This document shows positions 1-6,043 of a DNA stretch of 6,365 nt, in pieces. The stretch is from Clostridiaceae bacterium. Lineage in GTDB: Bacteria; Bacillota; Clostridia; Peptostreptococcales; Peptostreptococcaceae. The first letter of the stretch is position 1. Every line of letters begins with the position of its first letter. The DNA lies in contig CABIVQ010000087.1 in the NCBI GenBank assembly GCA_902362365.1, forward strand, positions 1 to 6,365, in the 5' to 3' direction. Under the pieces are notes generated by a model. That model did no database searches. It was not told the DNA's origin and was given only the letters and a program-made list of their open reading frames with translations. The position numbers and the translations under genes are program-made.

Positions 1-82
1 GCAAGTGTCTTGGATATAAGACACCTGCAGAGGTATTTGATGCAACATGAATATAAAGTGTTGCACTTATATTGACAATCTA
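1..82 (+). mobile_element. Right end of an IS30-family insertion sequence (partial)
   Basis: The window opens inside what looks like an IS30-family element. The transposase reading frame stops at 50, and the next 30 or so bases contain GTGTTGCACTT followed by TATATTGACAATC. Ends of this kind are typical of IS30-type elements soon after the transposase stop. The left end lies outside the window, so the terminal repeat cannot be matched and the exact right border (placed near 82) is an estimate. Whether the copy is intact cannot be judged. Confidence 0.45.
3..50 (+). CDS. IS30-family transposase, C-terminal end only
   Basis: Fifteen codons followed by TGA read KCLGYKTPAEVFDAT. The pattern K/R-C-L-x-Y/W-K-T-P-x-E-V-F is the hallmark of the C-terminus of IS30-family transposases, just after the DDE catalytic core. 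The 5' part is outside the window, so nothing can be said about the catalytic residues or whether the gene is broken. Its position next to tRNA genes makes it the trailing edge of a mobile element. Identification rests on a very short stretch but a distinctive one. Confidence 0.6.
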   Translation, partial: KCLGYKTPAEVFDAT

Positions 83-100
83 TCGTATAAAAAATAATAA
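72..100 (+). promoter_or_regulatory. Candidate sigma-A promoter for the tRNA pair
   Basis: A perfect -35 box TTGACA (72-77) is followed after 17 bases by TAATAA (95-100). Transcription would start near 107, about 23 bases before the first tRNA. The -35 lies in, or at the edge of, the presumed IS30 right end, so part of the promoter may come from the insertion element. The -10 box is only a fair match. Confidence 0.45.
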
Positions 101-129
101 AATTGTTAAATATTATAGTAGAACTAAAT

Positions 130-206
<77 letters not shown>

Positions 207-209
207 TAT

Positions 210-285
210 GATCCATTAGCTCAGTCGGTAGAGCACCTGACTTTTAATCAGGGTGTCCCGCGTTCGAGTCGCGGATGGATCACCA
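210..285 (+). tRNA. tRNA-Lys, anticodon TTT
   Basis: This is a complete 76-base cloverleaf. The acceptor stem GATCCAT pairs perfectly with ATGGATC, the D-arm is GCTC/GAGC, and the anticodon stem CCTGA/TCAGG encloses CTTTTAA with anticodon TTT at 243-245. The T-arm CGCGTTCGAGTCGCG is intact and CCA is encoded. It reads AAA and AAG lysine codons. It is the second and last gene of the two-tRNA unit and is followed at once by an intrinsic terminator. Confidence 0.97.
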
Positions 286-287
286 TT

Positions 288-318
288 AATCCACATCAAA
301 TTTGATGTGGATTTTTTT
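288..318 (+). terminator. Rho-independent terminator of the tRNA operon
   Basis: A perfect 26-base palindrome (288-313), with arm AATCCACATCAAA, runs into seven consecutive T's (312-318). It starts three bases after the CCA of tRNA-Lys, so it ends the tRNA transcript. The reverse strand has no comparable T-run after the stem. Confidence 0.92.
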
Positions 319-346
319 ATGCTTAAAAATGTATTATAAATATATA

Positions 347-366
347 AAAGGGACATATGTCCTTTT
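347..366. promoter_or_regulatory. Palindromic operator candidate upstream of the Crp/Fnr-type gene
   Basis: The perfect 12-base palindrome GGACATATGTCC (351-362) is flanked by AAAG and TTTT, making a 20-base dyad with one mismatched pair (350/363). Length and symmetry suit a homodimeric Crp/Fnr-family protein. Its centre lies about 75 bases before the chosen start codon and about 43 bases before the predicted transcription start, close to the position of class II activator sites. Autoregulation is therefore plausible. The alternative is a second, weaker terminator, since a T-rich stretch follows. No second copy was found in front of yjjI. Confidence 0.5.
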
Positions 367-393
367 GTTATTTTTAAATAATGATAAAATAAT
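365..393 (+). promoter_or_regulatory. Candidate promoter of the regulator-yjjI-yjjW operon
   Basis: TTGTTA (365-370) and AATAAT (388-393) are separated by 17 bases. Both boxes are imperfect, and the -35 overlaps the right end of the palindrome by two bases. A weak core promoter overlapping a dyad is what one expects of a promoter that depends on, or is blocked by, the bound regulator. The region is so AT-rich that other -10 choices (TAAAAT at 385-390) exist. Confidence 0.35.
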
Positions 394-416
394 AGTAGAA
401 CAATGAAATGTTCGTT

Positions 417-421
417 AGGAG
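417..421 (+). promoter_or_regulatory. Ribosome binding site that sets the start of the Crp/Fnr gene
   Basis: AGGAG lies ten bases before the ATG at 432. The frame is open from an earlier ATG at 408, but that codon has no Shine-Dalgarno sequence in front of it and lies itself upstream of this site. The ATG at 432 is therefore the better start. Confidence 0.65.
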
Positions 422-431
422 AAATGAAAAT

Positions 432-1121
432 ATGCAGAATAGCTTATTTTATAATCGTATTAGAAACAAGGATGCAAAAAAGTTTATTGAAAAAATACCG
501 AGTAATATAAAATTAAAATGTAAGATAAGGATTATTGAAAAAGGAAAGATAGTAGTATTAAAAGGAAACGATATAGAAAATGTTTATGTAAGTTGTCAAG
601 GTAAGATGCAAGTCAGAAATGAGTTTGAAAATGGATTTGTATATAGTTTTGCAAGTATAAATCCTATAGCATATATAGGTGTGATGGAGATTATGGCTAA
701 CAAACAAAACTATTCATCTACATTACAAACTAGTACAGAGTGCATAATACTTGAAATACCGAAGAGTGACTTTATTGAGTGGATTACTAGTGACCAAGAA
801 TTGACTTTAGAGGTACTGCATTTTGTATCAAAAAGTATGTATGAACAATCTTTAAAAACAGGTGAAGTACTAGCATATCCAGCAATATGTATATTAATAA
901 CTTATTTGATGAATGTTTTTGAAAGTGAAGACAAGGATATTGCTATTTTAGAAAAAACTAGAGAAGAAATTGGATCAATATTAGGATTTTCAATAAGAAC
1001 AATTAATAGAAATTTAAAAATACTAAAAGAAGAGAATCTAATTTCCGTAAATCGAAAAAGTATATCAATAACGAAAGAACAGTTTAATAGACTATCTTAT
1101 AAATTAGAATCAATTAAATAA
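432..1121 (+). CDS. Crp/Fnr-family transcriptional regulator
   Basis: This 229-residue protein (237 if the upstream ATG at 408 is used) has the two-part Crp/Fnr layout. A cyclic-nucleotide-binding-type beta-roll covers about residues 25-115, then a dimer helix (about 120-142) and a C-terminal winged helix-turn-helix (about 150-225) whose recognition helix is SIRTINRNLKIL (187-198). The phosphate-binding Arg-Ser/Thr-Ala of true cAMP receptors is absent; that region reads GVMEIMANKQNYSSTLQ, so cAMP is unlikely to be the ligand. Its four cysteines (30, 55, 104, 153) are scattered and there is no N-terminal Fnr-type cluster. It therefore does not look like a classical [4Fe-4S] oxygen sensor, and the signal is unknown. 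The gene sits 39 bases before yjjI in the same direction with no terminator between, so it probably shares a transcript with, and controls, that cassette. The family call is firm; ligand and targets are inference. Confidence 0.88.
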   Translation: MQNSLFYNRIRNKDAKKFIEKIPSNIKLKCKIRIIEKGKIVVLKGNDIENVYVSCQGKMQVRNEFENGFVYSFASINPIAYIGVMEIMANKQNYSSTLQTSTECIILEIPKSDFIEWITSDQELTLEVLHFVSKSMYEQSLKTGEVLAYPAICILITYLMNVFESEDKDIAILEKTREEIGSILGFSIRTINRNLKILKEENLISVNRKSISITKEQFNRLSYKLESIK

Positions 1122-1160
1122 TATATAAATAAAAATACGTAAAATATATGGAGGAAAATA

Positions 1161-2654
1161 ATGGAACAAGTATTAAATATCATAAAAAATGAGACATTAA
1201 CTTACAATCAACAAGTATTACAGCTGGCAGGTCAAGCTGAAAGTACTCTTAATGTATTAAATATAGATGAAGAAACTAAAAAACTTCTTGATGCAGAAAT
1301 AATATGTACTATGTTCGAAGGGAATGCACCTTATAGACCAAGATATGTTATACCAAATTATGAAGTATTAATGGAAAAAGGGTGTAAGTTCTTAGACTTA
1401 GATGTACCAAATGATATATGGGAAGCGACTAATAACTTATTAATATTATATAAGCATGTACCATCTATAACATCATATCCAGTATACCTAGGTAACATAG
1501 ATACACTTTTAGAACCATTTGTAAAAGATGAAGAAGAAGCATATAAAGCTATAAAATTATACTTAAAGCATATAGATAGATCACTTACTGATTCTTTCGT
1601 TCATGCAAATATAGGCCCAGTAGATACAAAAGCAGGTAGATTAATACTTAAAGCTATGAAAGAATTAGAGTGTGCTATGCCAAACTTAACAGTTAAATAT
1701 GATAAAGACATAACTTCTAAGGAATTTATAGAATTATGTGCAAGTACAGCTTTAGTAACTGCTAAGCCAAGTTTTGCTAATCATAAAATGGATGTAGAAG
1801 ATTTTGGAACTGAAAATTATGCATTAGCAAGTTGTTATAATGGATTCATTATAGGTGGGGGTGGATATACCCTAGTAAGACTTGTTCTAAGTAGATTAGC
1901 TGAAGCATCAGAATCAGTTGAAGATTTCTTAGATAATAAATTACCATTTGCAGCTAAAAAGATGCTTGAATATATAGATGAAAGAATAAAGTTCTTAGTA
2001 GAAGAAGCAGCATTCTTTAAATCTAATTTCCTTGTAAAAGAAGGATTTATAAATAAAGATCTTTTTACAGGTATGTTTGGTTTAGTAGGTCTTGCTGAAG
2101 CTGTAAATCATTTATTAAATGCTACTGAGCAAAAAAATAGATTTGGTCATTCAAAAGAAGCTAATGATTTAGGTTTAAAAATAATTGAAAAGCTTAACTC
2201 TATAGTAAGCTCATATAAATCAATATATGTAAATTGTTTTAGTGGGAATCATGTGCTACATGCTCAAGTTGGTATAGATACAGATACTGGAATATCTCCA
2301 GGATGTAGAATACCTGTTGGTGAAGAGCCTGAATTATTTGAGCATATTTTACAGTCTGCACCATATCATAAATACTTCTTCAATGGAATAGGAGATATAT
2401 TCGTATTTGAAGATACTTATAAAAATAACCCTGAAGCTATAGTGAATGTTATTGATGGAGCATTTAATTCAGGAATAAGATATACATCTGTTTATTCAGA
2501 TAGCTGTGATGTTGTGCGTGTAACAGGATATCTTGTAAAGAAATCTGAAGTAGCAGAACTTGAAAGCGGAAAAGCAGTTAAAAATAATGCAACTGTATTT
2601 GGTATGAATGCAAAAAATGGCGCTAAAGCTTTTGATAGAAGGCTTAGAGATTAA
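1161..2654 (+). CDS. yjjI: YjjI-family glycyl-radical enzyme, substrate unknown
   Basis: A 497-residue cytoplasmic enzyme of the glycyl-radical superfamily, slightly shorter than E. coli YjjI (about 516). The glycyl-radical loop is RVTGYL, with the radical glycine at residue 456, 41 residues from the C-terminus as is usual for the superfamily. The candidate catalytic cysteine is Cys225 in NYALASCYNGFIIGG, which lines up well with the YAIACCVSPMIVG segment of pyruvate formate-lyase; where pyruvate formate-lyase has a Cys-Cys pair, this protein has Ser-Cys. A second conserved-looking stretch, SPGCRIPVGEEPE, lies nearer the C-terminus. The start has a strong GGAGG (1150-1154) six bases upstream. 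It needs YjjW, encoded two bases downstream, to install the radical, and so works only without oxygen. In enterobacteria yjjI-yjjW lies near the deo nucleoside genes, but no such gene is present here and the reaction remains unassigned. Sub-family call is confident; reaction is not known. Confidence 0.92.
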   Translation: MEQVLNIIKNETLTYNQQVLQLAGQAESTLNVLNIDEETKKLLDAEIICTMFEGNAPYRPRYVIPNYEVLMEKGCKFLDLDVPNDIWEATNNLLILYKHVPSITSYPVYLGNIDTLLEPFVKDEEEAYKAIKLYLKHIDRSLTDSFVHANIGPVDTKAGRLILKAMKELECAMPNLTVKYDKDITSKEFIELCASTALVTAKPSFANHKMDVEDFGTENYALASCYNGFIIGGGGYTLVRLVLSRLAEASESVEDFLDNKLPFAAKKMLEYIDERIKFLVEEAAFFKSNFLVKEGFINKDLFTGMFGLVGLAEAVNHLLNATEQKNRFGHSKEANDLGLKIIEKLNSIVSSYKSIYVNCFSGNHVLHAQVGIDTDTGISPGCRIPVGEEPELFEHILQSAPYHKYFFNGIGDIFVFEDTYKNNPEAIVNVIDGAFNSGIRYTSVYSDSCDVVRVTGYLVKKSEVAELESGKAVKNNATVFGMNAKNGAKAFDRRLRD

Positions 2655-2656
2655 TT

Positions 2657-3454
2657 ATGGCTTTAGTAAATAAAATAATTCCGTTTTCTTGTATAGATGG
2701 TCCTGGAAATAGAACGGCTATATTTTTCCAAGGATGTAACTTAAAATGTACTTATTGTCATAATCCAGAAACTATCAATAAGTGTATAAACTGTGGCAAG
2801 TGTGTTTTAACTTGCCCAGTTAACGCTTTAGAAATGAATAATGGAAAAGTTTTATGGGATGAAGATAAATGCGTAGAATGTGATAACTGTATTAAAACGT
2901 GTAAAATTTTATCAACTCCAAGAACTAAAGATTATTCAGTAGATGAATTATTTGAAGAAATAAAAAAAGTTAGACCATTCATTCAAGGTATAACTGTAAG
3001 TGGAGGTGAGTGTACTCTTAATGCAGATTTTTTAGTAGAATTATTTACTAAAGTAAAAGAGGAGCTTAATCTTACTTGCTTTGTGGATACAAATGGAACC
3101 TTAGACCTTAGTGAAAAAGAAGACTTGGTAAATGCAACCGATAAGTTTATGTTAGATGTTAAGTGTATGGATGAAGAAGAGAGTGTAAGAATTACAGGAT
3201 TAAGCAATGATATAGTTTTAAAAAATTTAAAATATCTATTAGATAAAGACAAACTTCATGAAGTAAGAACTGTAATAGCTCCAAATCTAAATAATGAGTA
3301 TACTGTTAAAGAAGTATCTAAGATTATTAATGGAAAATGTAAATATAAGCTTAATGCTTATAGAAAGTACGGAGTAAGACAAGAAGGACTAGATCTACAT
3401 GGAGAGATAGGTCCAACTGATGAAGAAATGAAGGTTTATCTAGAATATATTTGA
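2657..3454 (+). CDS. yjjW: YjjW-family glycyl-radical enzyme activase (radical SAM)
   Basis: This 265-residue protein would generate the glycyl radical on YjjI by reductive cleavage of S-adenosylmethionine. The radical-SAM motif CNLKCTYC holds Cys27, Cys31 and Cys34, which bind the catalytic [4Fe-4S] cluster. It is followed by an insert with two ferredoxin-type sets, Cys43/46/49/53 and Cys72/75/78/82, expected to bind two further clusters that pass electrons inward. The second set lacks the usual Pro after its last Cys (TCKIL). The SAM-binding GGE motif is at 116-118 and a DTNG strand at 144-147. The N-terminal PFSCIDGPGNRTAIFFQGC is typical of glycyl-radical activases. It begins two bases after the yjjI stop with no good Shine-Dalgarno sequence at normal distance, so it is probably translated by coupling. 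A terminator follows at 3485. Confidence 0.94.
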   Translation: MALVNKIIPFSCIDGPGNRTAIFFQGCNLKCTYCHNPETINKCINCGKCVLTCPVNALEMNNGKVLWDEDKCVECDNCIKTCKILSTPRTKDYSVDELFEEIKKVRPFIQGITVSGGECTLNADFLVELFTKVKEELNLTCFVDTNGTLDLSEKEDLVNATDKFMLDVKCMDEEESVRITGLSNDIVLKNLKYLLDKDKLHEVRTVIAPNLNNEYTVKEVSKIINGKCKYKLNAYRKYGVRQEGLDLHGEIGPTDEEMKVYLEYI

Positions 3455-3484
3455 TAATATATTAGAATGTTTAACATAGTAAGG

Positions 3485-3523
3485 AGAGAATCTCAAAAAA
3501 ATTTTTAGAGATTCTCTTTTTTT
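3485..3523 (+). terminator. Rho-independent terminator after yjjW
   Basis: The arms AGAGAATCTC (3485-3494) and GAGATTCTCT (3508-3517) pair perfectly over ten base pairs around an A/T-rich loop and run straight into seven T's (3517-3523). It closes the regulator-yjjI-yjjW unit and separates it from the next gene, whose promoter begins at the end of the T-run. Confidence 0.93.
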
Positions 3524-3550
3524 GTTAAAAACTATAGACCTTGGTATAAT
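3522..3550 (+). promoter_or_regulatory. Sigma-A promoter of the YitT-family gene
   Basis: TTGTTA (3522-3527), a 17-base spacer and a perfect TATAAT (3545-3550) form the clearest vegetative promoter in the window. Predicted start is near 3557, about 40 bases before the ATG at 3596. The -10 box sits exactly at the centre of a long palindrome (3533-3563). Confidence 0.75.
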
Positions 3551-3563
3551 ACCAAGGTCTATA
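3533..3563. repeat. 31-base palindrome over the promoter: operator or 5' hairpin
   Basis: TATAGACCTTGGTAT, one central A, and its exact reverse complement ATACCAAGGTCTATA form a perfect 15-bp dyad. It covers the second half of the promoter spacer, the whole -10 box and the predicted start site, so a dimeric repressor bound there would block RNA polymerase. On the minus strand the stem is followed by GTTTTTAAC, so it might instead act as a weak terminator for leftward transcription, although no leftward gene ends here. No sequence resembling it was seen elsewhere in the window. Confidence 0.7.
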
Positions 3564-3595
3564 ATAATATATAGATAATAGTCTGGGAGGATTTT

Positions 3596-4243
3596 ATGTG
3601 GATAAAAAAATATATAAAAAATTTAGTGTTAATAGTTTTAGGAAGTTGTATATTAGCCTTTGGAAGTTTTAACTTTAACTATCAGAATGGTGTTACTGAA
3701 GGTGGAGTATTAGGTTTATTACTTCTTATAAAAAATATATTTGATATATCTCCATCAGTTACAGCATTAATAATAGATTTATCTTTATTTGCTCTTGGAG
3801 CTAAATTTTTTGGAAAGCAGTTTTTAGTTCTTTCTATTTTTGCTAGCTTATCTTTTTCAAGCTGGTATAAGATGTGGGAGAGTATTGGATTTATAGTTCC
3901 AAACTTAAGTAATAATATGCTTCTTGCAAGTATTCTTGCGGGGATAGGTGTAGGTATTGGTATAGGTATAATAGTTAGAGCTGGAGGAGCAGCTGGAGGA
4001 GATGATGTCATAGCTTTAGTGGGAACAAAACTTACTTCTCTTAAAGTAAATCATATATATATGATTACAGATTTTATAGTATTGATATTATCTTTATCTT
4101 ACCTAAGTTTTAAACAAATATTATTTTCTTTAATAGCAGTTACAATAAGTGGGAAAATAATAAGTATAATGTATGGCGAAGATGGAGATAATGATGTTGA
4201 TAAAAGCCTTCAAGAAGAATTTGCAAGTACAAAAGAAATTTAA
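3596..4243 (+). CDS. YitT-family membrane protein without the DUF2179 domain
   Basis: A 215-residue integral membrane protein with roughly six hydrophobic segments (about 8-27, 36-47, 54-72, 76-95, 103-127 and 150-192). The family signatures are NYQNGVTEGGVLGLLLLI near the first loop (29-46) and IIVRAGGAAGGDDVIA (about 125-140). Full-size YitT proteins are about 280 residues and end in a cytoplasmic DUF2179 domain; this one stops after the membrane part with a short acidic tail. It is therefore the compact version of the family rather than an obvious truncation. Its function is unknown and the transported or sensed molecule cannot be guessed. The start has GGGAGG (3585-3590) five bases upstream. 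It stands alone: a terminator lies before it and a gene with a different, spore-type promoter after it. The palindrome over its promoter suggests specific repression. Confidence 0.8.
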   Translation: MWIKKYIKNLVLIVLGSCILAFGSFNFNYQNGVTEGGVLGLLLLIKNIFDISPSVTALIIDLSLFALGAKFFGKQFLVLSIFASLSFSSWYKMWESIGFIVPNLSNNMLLASILAGIGVGIGIGIIVRAGGAAGGDDVIALVGTKLTSLKVNHIYMITDFIVLILSLSYLSFKQILFSLIAVTISGKIISIMYGEDGDNDVDKSLQEEFASTKEI

Positions 4244-4257
4244 AAATTTAAGAAATA

Positions 4258-4288
4258 TGAATAAAGAGCTCCGCAAATATGAATCTTA
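4258..4288 (+). promoter_or_regulatory. Candidate sigma-G (forespore) promoter of the spore-protein gene
   Basis: TGAATA (4258-4263) is an exact match to the -35 preferred by sigma-G. After 18 bases, AATCTTA (4282-4288) matches four of seven positions of the -10 consensus CATACTA. The start would be near 4295, about 32 bases before the ATG. Forespore sigma-G control is the rule for genes of this spore-protein family. The small inverted repeat AATCTTA/TAAGATT (4282-4301) overlaps the -10 box. Confidence 0.45.
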
Positions 4289-4326
4289 TAAATGTAAGAT
4301 TATAAATAAAAAGTAGGAGGTTATAC

Positions 4327-4548
4327 ATGGCAAATAAACCAGTAGACCCAAATGCAAAGGCAGCGCTAAATCAAATGAAGCTAGAAATAGCTAATGAATT
4401 AGGAATGGAAAATACTAATTTAAATGGAGCTAATAGTACCTCATATAAAAATGGAGAAATAGGTGGTCGTGTTGGCGGTCAAATGAGCAAGAAGCTGGTT
4501 GCAATGGGAGAAGAAGCATTACTTAGACAATATAATAGTAAAAAATAA
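4327..4548 (+). CDS. Alpha/beta-type small acid-soluble spore protein (SASP)
   Basis: A 73-residue DNA-binding protein of the dormant spore. It coats forespore DNA, protects it from UV, heat and chemicals, and is degraded at germination as an amino-acid source. The family's two conserved blocks are both present: KLEIANELG (18-26), which contains the germination-protease cut site between Glu20 and Ile21, and GEIGGRVGGQMSKKLVAMGEEAL (about 43-65), the second DNA-contacting helix region. The length is normal for the family. AGGAGG (4315-4320) lies six bases before the ATG. It is a single-gene unit between a sigma-G-like promoter and a terminator. Confidence 0.96.
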   Translation: MANKPVDPNAKAALNQMKLEIANELGMENTNLNGANSTSYKNGEIGGRVGGQMSKKLVAMGEEALLRQYNSKK

Positions 4549-4556
4549 TATGAAAT

Positions 4557-4590
4557 AAAGCCATATTGTTCATAGAGATAATATGGCTTT
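4557..4590. terminator. Bidirectional terminator between convergent genes
   Basis: AAAGCCATATT (4557-4567) and AATATGGCTTT (4580-4590) form an 11-bp perfect stem with a 12-base loop. T-rich tails lie on both sides: TTAATTTAATT on the plus strand, and TTTATTTCATATTATTTTTT when read leftward. It lies between the spore-protein stop (4548) and the transporter stop (4614, minus strand), and would end both transcripts. Confidence 0.88.
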
Positions 4591-4613
4591 TAATTTAATT
4601 CTCAAGATTTATA

Positions 4614-5960
4614 TTAACCTATACCACCGTAAATTGAACCTAATATAATAACTATAACAGTTACTGGAACGAATACAAATCTAGCAAATTGTAAGAACCA
4701 ATTTCCAAGAGGTCGCTTAGCTCCCTTATTTATTTCAGATAAAACATTTCCTTTAAATAAGAAGAATATTGATATTGCAGAAATAGTAGCTCCAATAGGA
4801 GATAATATTATAGTTATAAAGTCTGTGAAAGAATTAAACTTATCAATATTAGTAGCTAAAGGTAAAGCTAATACAAAACATAAGGCAGAAATAAATATAG
4901 ATGCTTTTTTTCTACTAATCTTAGTAACAGATAATAGTGCTTCAACAGGACCTTCTAGCATACTAACTGAAGCAGATATTGCCGCGAATATAATGCTTAA
5001 GAAAAAGAATATGCTAATAATATTTCCGTAAGGCATTGCTTTAAATATAGAAGGTACAGTTATAAATAAAAGTGAAGGACCAGCTGCTGGGTCAAAACCA
5101 AAAGAGAAAACAGCAGGCATTATCATAAATGCAGCAAGTAGTGCAGCTATAGTATCAAATATAGCAGTATTGACAGCCGAACTAATTATATCAAACTTAT
5201 CATTTGTGTAACTTCCGTAAACAACCATACCACAACCAGTAAGAGATACAGTGAAGAATGCTTGCCCTAATGCCATAATCCAAGTCTCTAAACTAAGTAA
5301 AGCTTCCCATCTAGGTTTAAGTAAGTATTCAACACCAGCCATAGCTCCAGGCAAAGAAATAGATCTTATAGTAAGGAATATAAATAGTAAAAGTAATAAT
5401 GGCATTATTATTTTATTCAATTTTTCTATACCTTTAGATACTCCAAAGCAAACTACTAGTAAAGTTATACCTACTGATAATAAAAAACAAGGGACAGATG
5501 CAGTAGTTCCGGCAAATGAATCAAAGTATGTCGGTATATCTATATTATTTATCTCACCAGTTACGCTAAGTGCAAAGTACTTTAAAATCCAACCTATAAC
5601 TATAGAGTAAAACATGAATATACCAAATAATCCTATAACAGGAATAGTAGAGAATATAGAAGAGAACTTCATATTTCTACTTTTGAATATTTTACTTATA
5701 CCTACCATAGAGCCAGATTTAAAAGTTCTACCAAGTGTAAATTCACCAATAAGTCCAGTTGTTCCAAGTAAGAATACAAATAAGAAGTACGGTATTAAGA
5801 AAGCAGCACCACCATATGTACCTAATTTATAAGAGAATATCCATATGTTACCTAGGCCTAAAGCAGCCCCGACACAAGATATTATAAATCCAAATTTTGA
5901 AGAGAAATTTTCTCTATTGTCTTCGAGAGACATTTTTTCATTAGATATTTTTTCAATCAT
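4614..5960 (-). CDS. Sodium-dependent amino-acid symporter, NSS (SNF) family
   Basis: A 448-residue inner-membrane protein with about 11 transmembrane helices, the usual count for bacterial NSS transporters with the LeuT fold. The unwound first helix is SCVGAALGLGNIWIFSY (28-44), with the conserved GLGN that binds Na+ and substrate carboxylate, followed by GGAAFLIPYFLF (50-61). Helix 6 reads GQAFFTVSLTGCGMVVYGSY (from about 232), matching the LeuT FFTLSLGFG substrate segment. Two departures stand out. The gating Arg of GN-x-W-R-F-P (LeuT Arg30) is Ile41 and the Pro is Ser43. The bulky Phe259 position of LeuT is a Gly (242), which could enlarge the pocket. AGGAGGA (5968-5974) lies seven bases before the ATG. 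The leader upstream encodes a Phe/Tyr-rich peptide and an attenuator, so the likely cargo is tyrosine and/or phenylalanine. Family is certain; substrate is inferred only from the leader. Confidence 0.93.
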   Translation of the reverse strand: MIEKISNEKMSLEDNRENFSSKFGFIISCVGAALGLGNIWIFSYKLGTYGGAAFLIPYFLFVFLLGTTGLIGEFTLGRTFKSGSMVGISKIFKSRNMKFSSIFSTIPVIGLFGIFMFYSIVIGWILKYFALSVTGEINNIDIPTYFDSFAGTTASVPCFLLSVGITLLVVCFGVSKGIEKLNKIIMPLLLLLFIFLTIRSISLPGAMAGVEYLLKPRWEALLSLETWIMALGQAFFTVSLTGCGMVVYGSYTNDKFDIISSAVNTAIFDTIAALLAAFMIMPAVFSFGFDPAAGPSLLFITVPSIFKAMPYGNIISIFFFLSIIFAAISASVSMLEGPVEALLSVTKISRKKASIFISALCFVLALPLATNIDKFNSFTDFITIILSPIGATISAISIFFLFKGNVLSEINKGAKRPLGNWFLQFARFVFVPVTVIVIILGSIYGGIG

Positions 5961-6003
5961 AATAATTTCCTCCTAAGATTTTATCTTCTAAATATATTTT
6001 TAT

Positions 6004-6043
6004 AAAATAAAAAGGCCACATAGTTTAAACTACATGACCTTTT
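6004..6043 (-). terminator. Second intrinsic terminator in the transporter leader (segments 6:7)
   Basis: Reading leftward, AAAAGGTCATGTAGTTT (6043-6027) pairs with AAACTATGTGGCCTTTT (6026-6010) over up to 17 base pairs (three G-U), followed by TTATTTT. It lies about 43 bases before the transporter start codon. Its left arm (GGTCATGTAG) resembles that of the first terminator (GGTCACATAG) and is complementary to that terminator's right arm, so the two hairpins can be broken by pairing with one another. On the plus strand the stem is also followed by four T's. Confidence 0.88.

Noticed and set aside
408..431. Upstream ATG at 408 as the start of the Crp/Fnr gene
   Set aside because: It has no ribosome site and lies upstream of the AGGAG at 417-421 that serves the ATG at 432. 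The eight extra residues (MFVRRNEN) are not needed for the fold.
2983..3252. 89-codon open frame on the minus strand inside yjjW
   Set aside because: It lies wholly within a gene with clear radical-SAM motifs, has Ser/Leu-rich shadow composition and lacks a ribosome site.
3533..3563. The palindrome as a terminator of yjjW
   Set aside because: On the plus strand no T-run follows it, and a strong terminator already lies at 3485-3523. Its overlap with a canonical promoter points to regulation instead.
3682..4011. 109-codon open frame on the minus strand inside the YitT-family gene
   Set aside because: The Pro/Ile-rich translation is the reverse image of Gly/Ile membrane-helix codons on the real strand; no start signal.
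4825..5832. Three open frames on the plus strand (4825-5031, 5251-5610, 5614-5832) within the symporter gene
   Set aside because: All are antisense shadows of a full-length NSS gene whose motifs run throughout; none has a promoter or convincing ribosome site.
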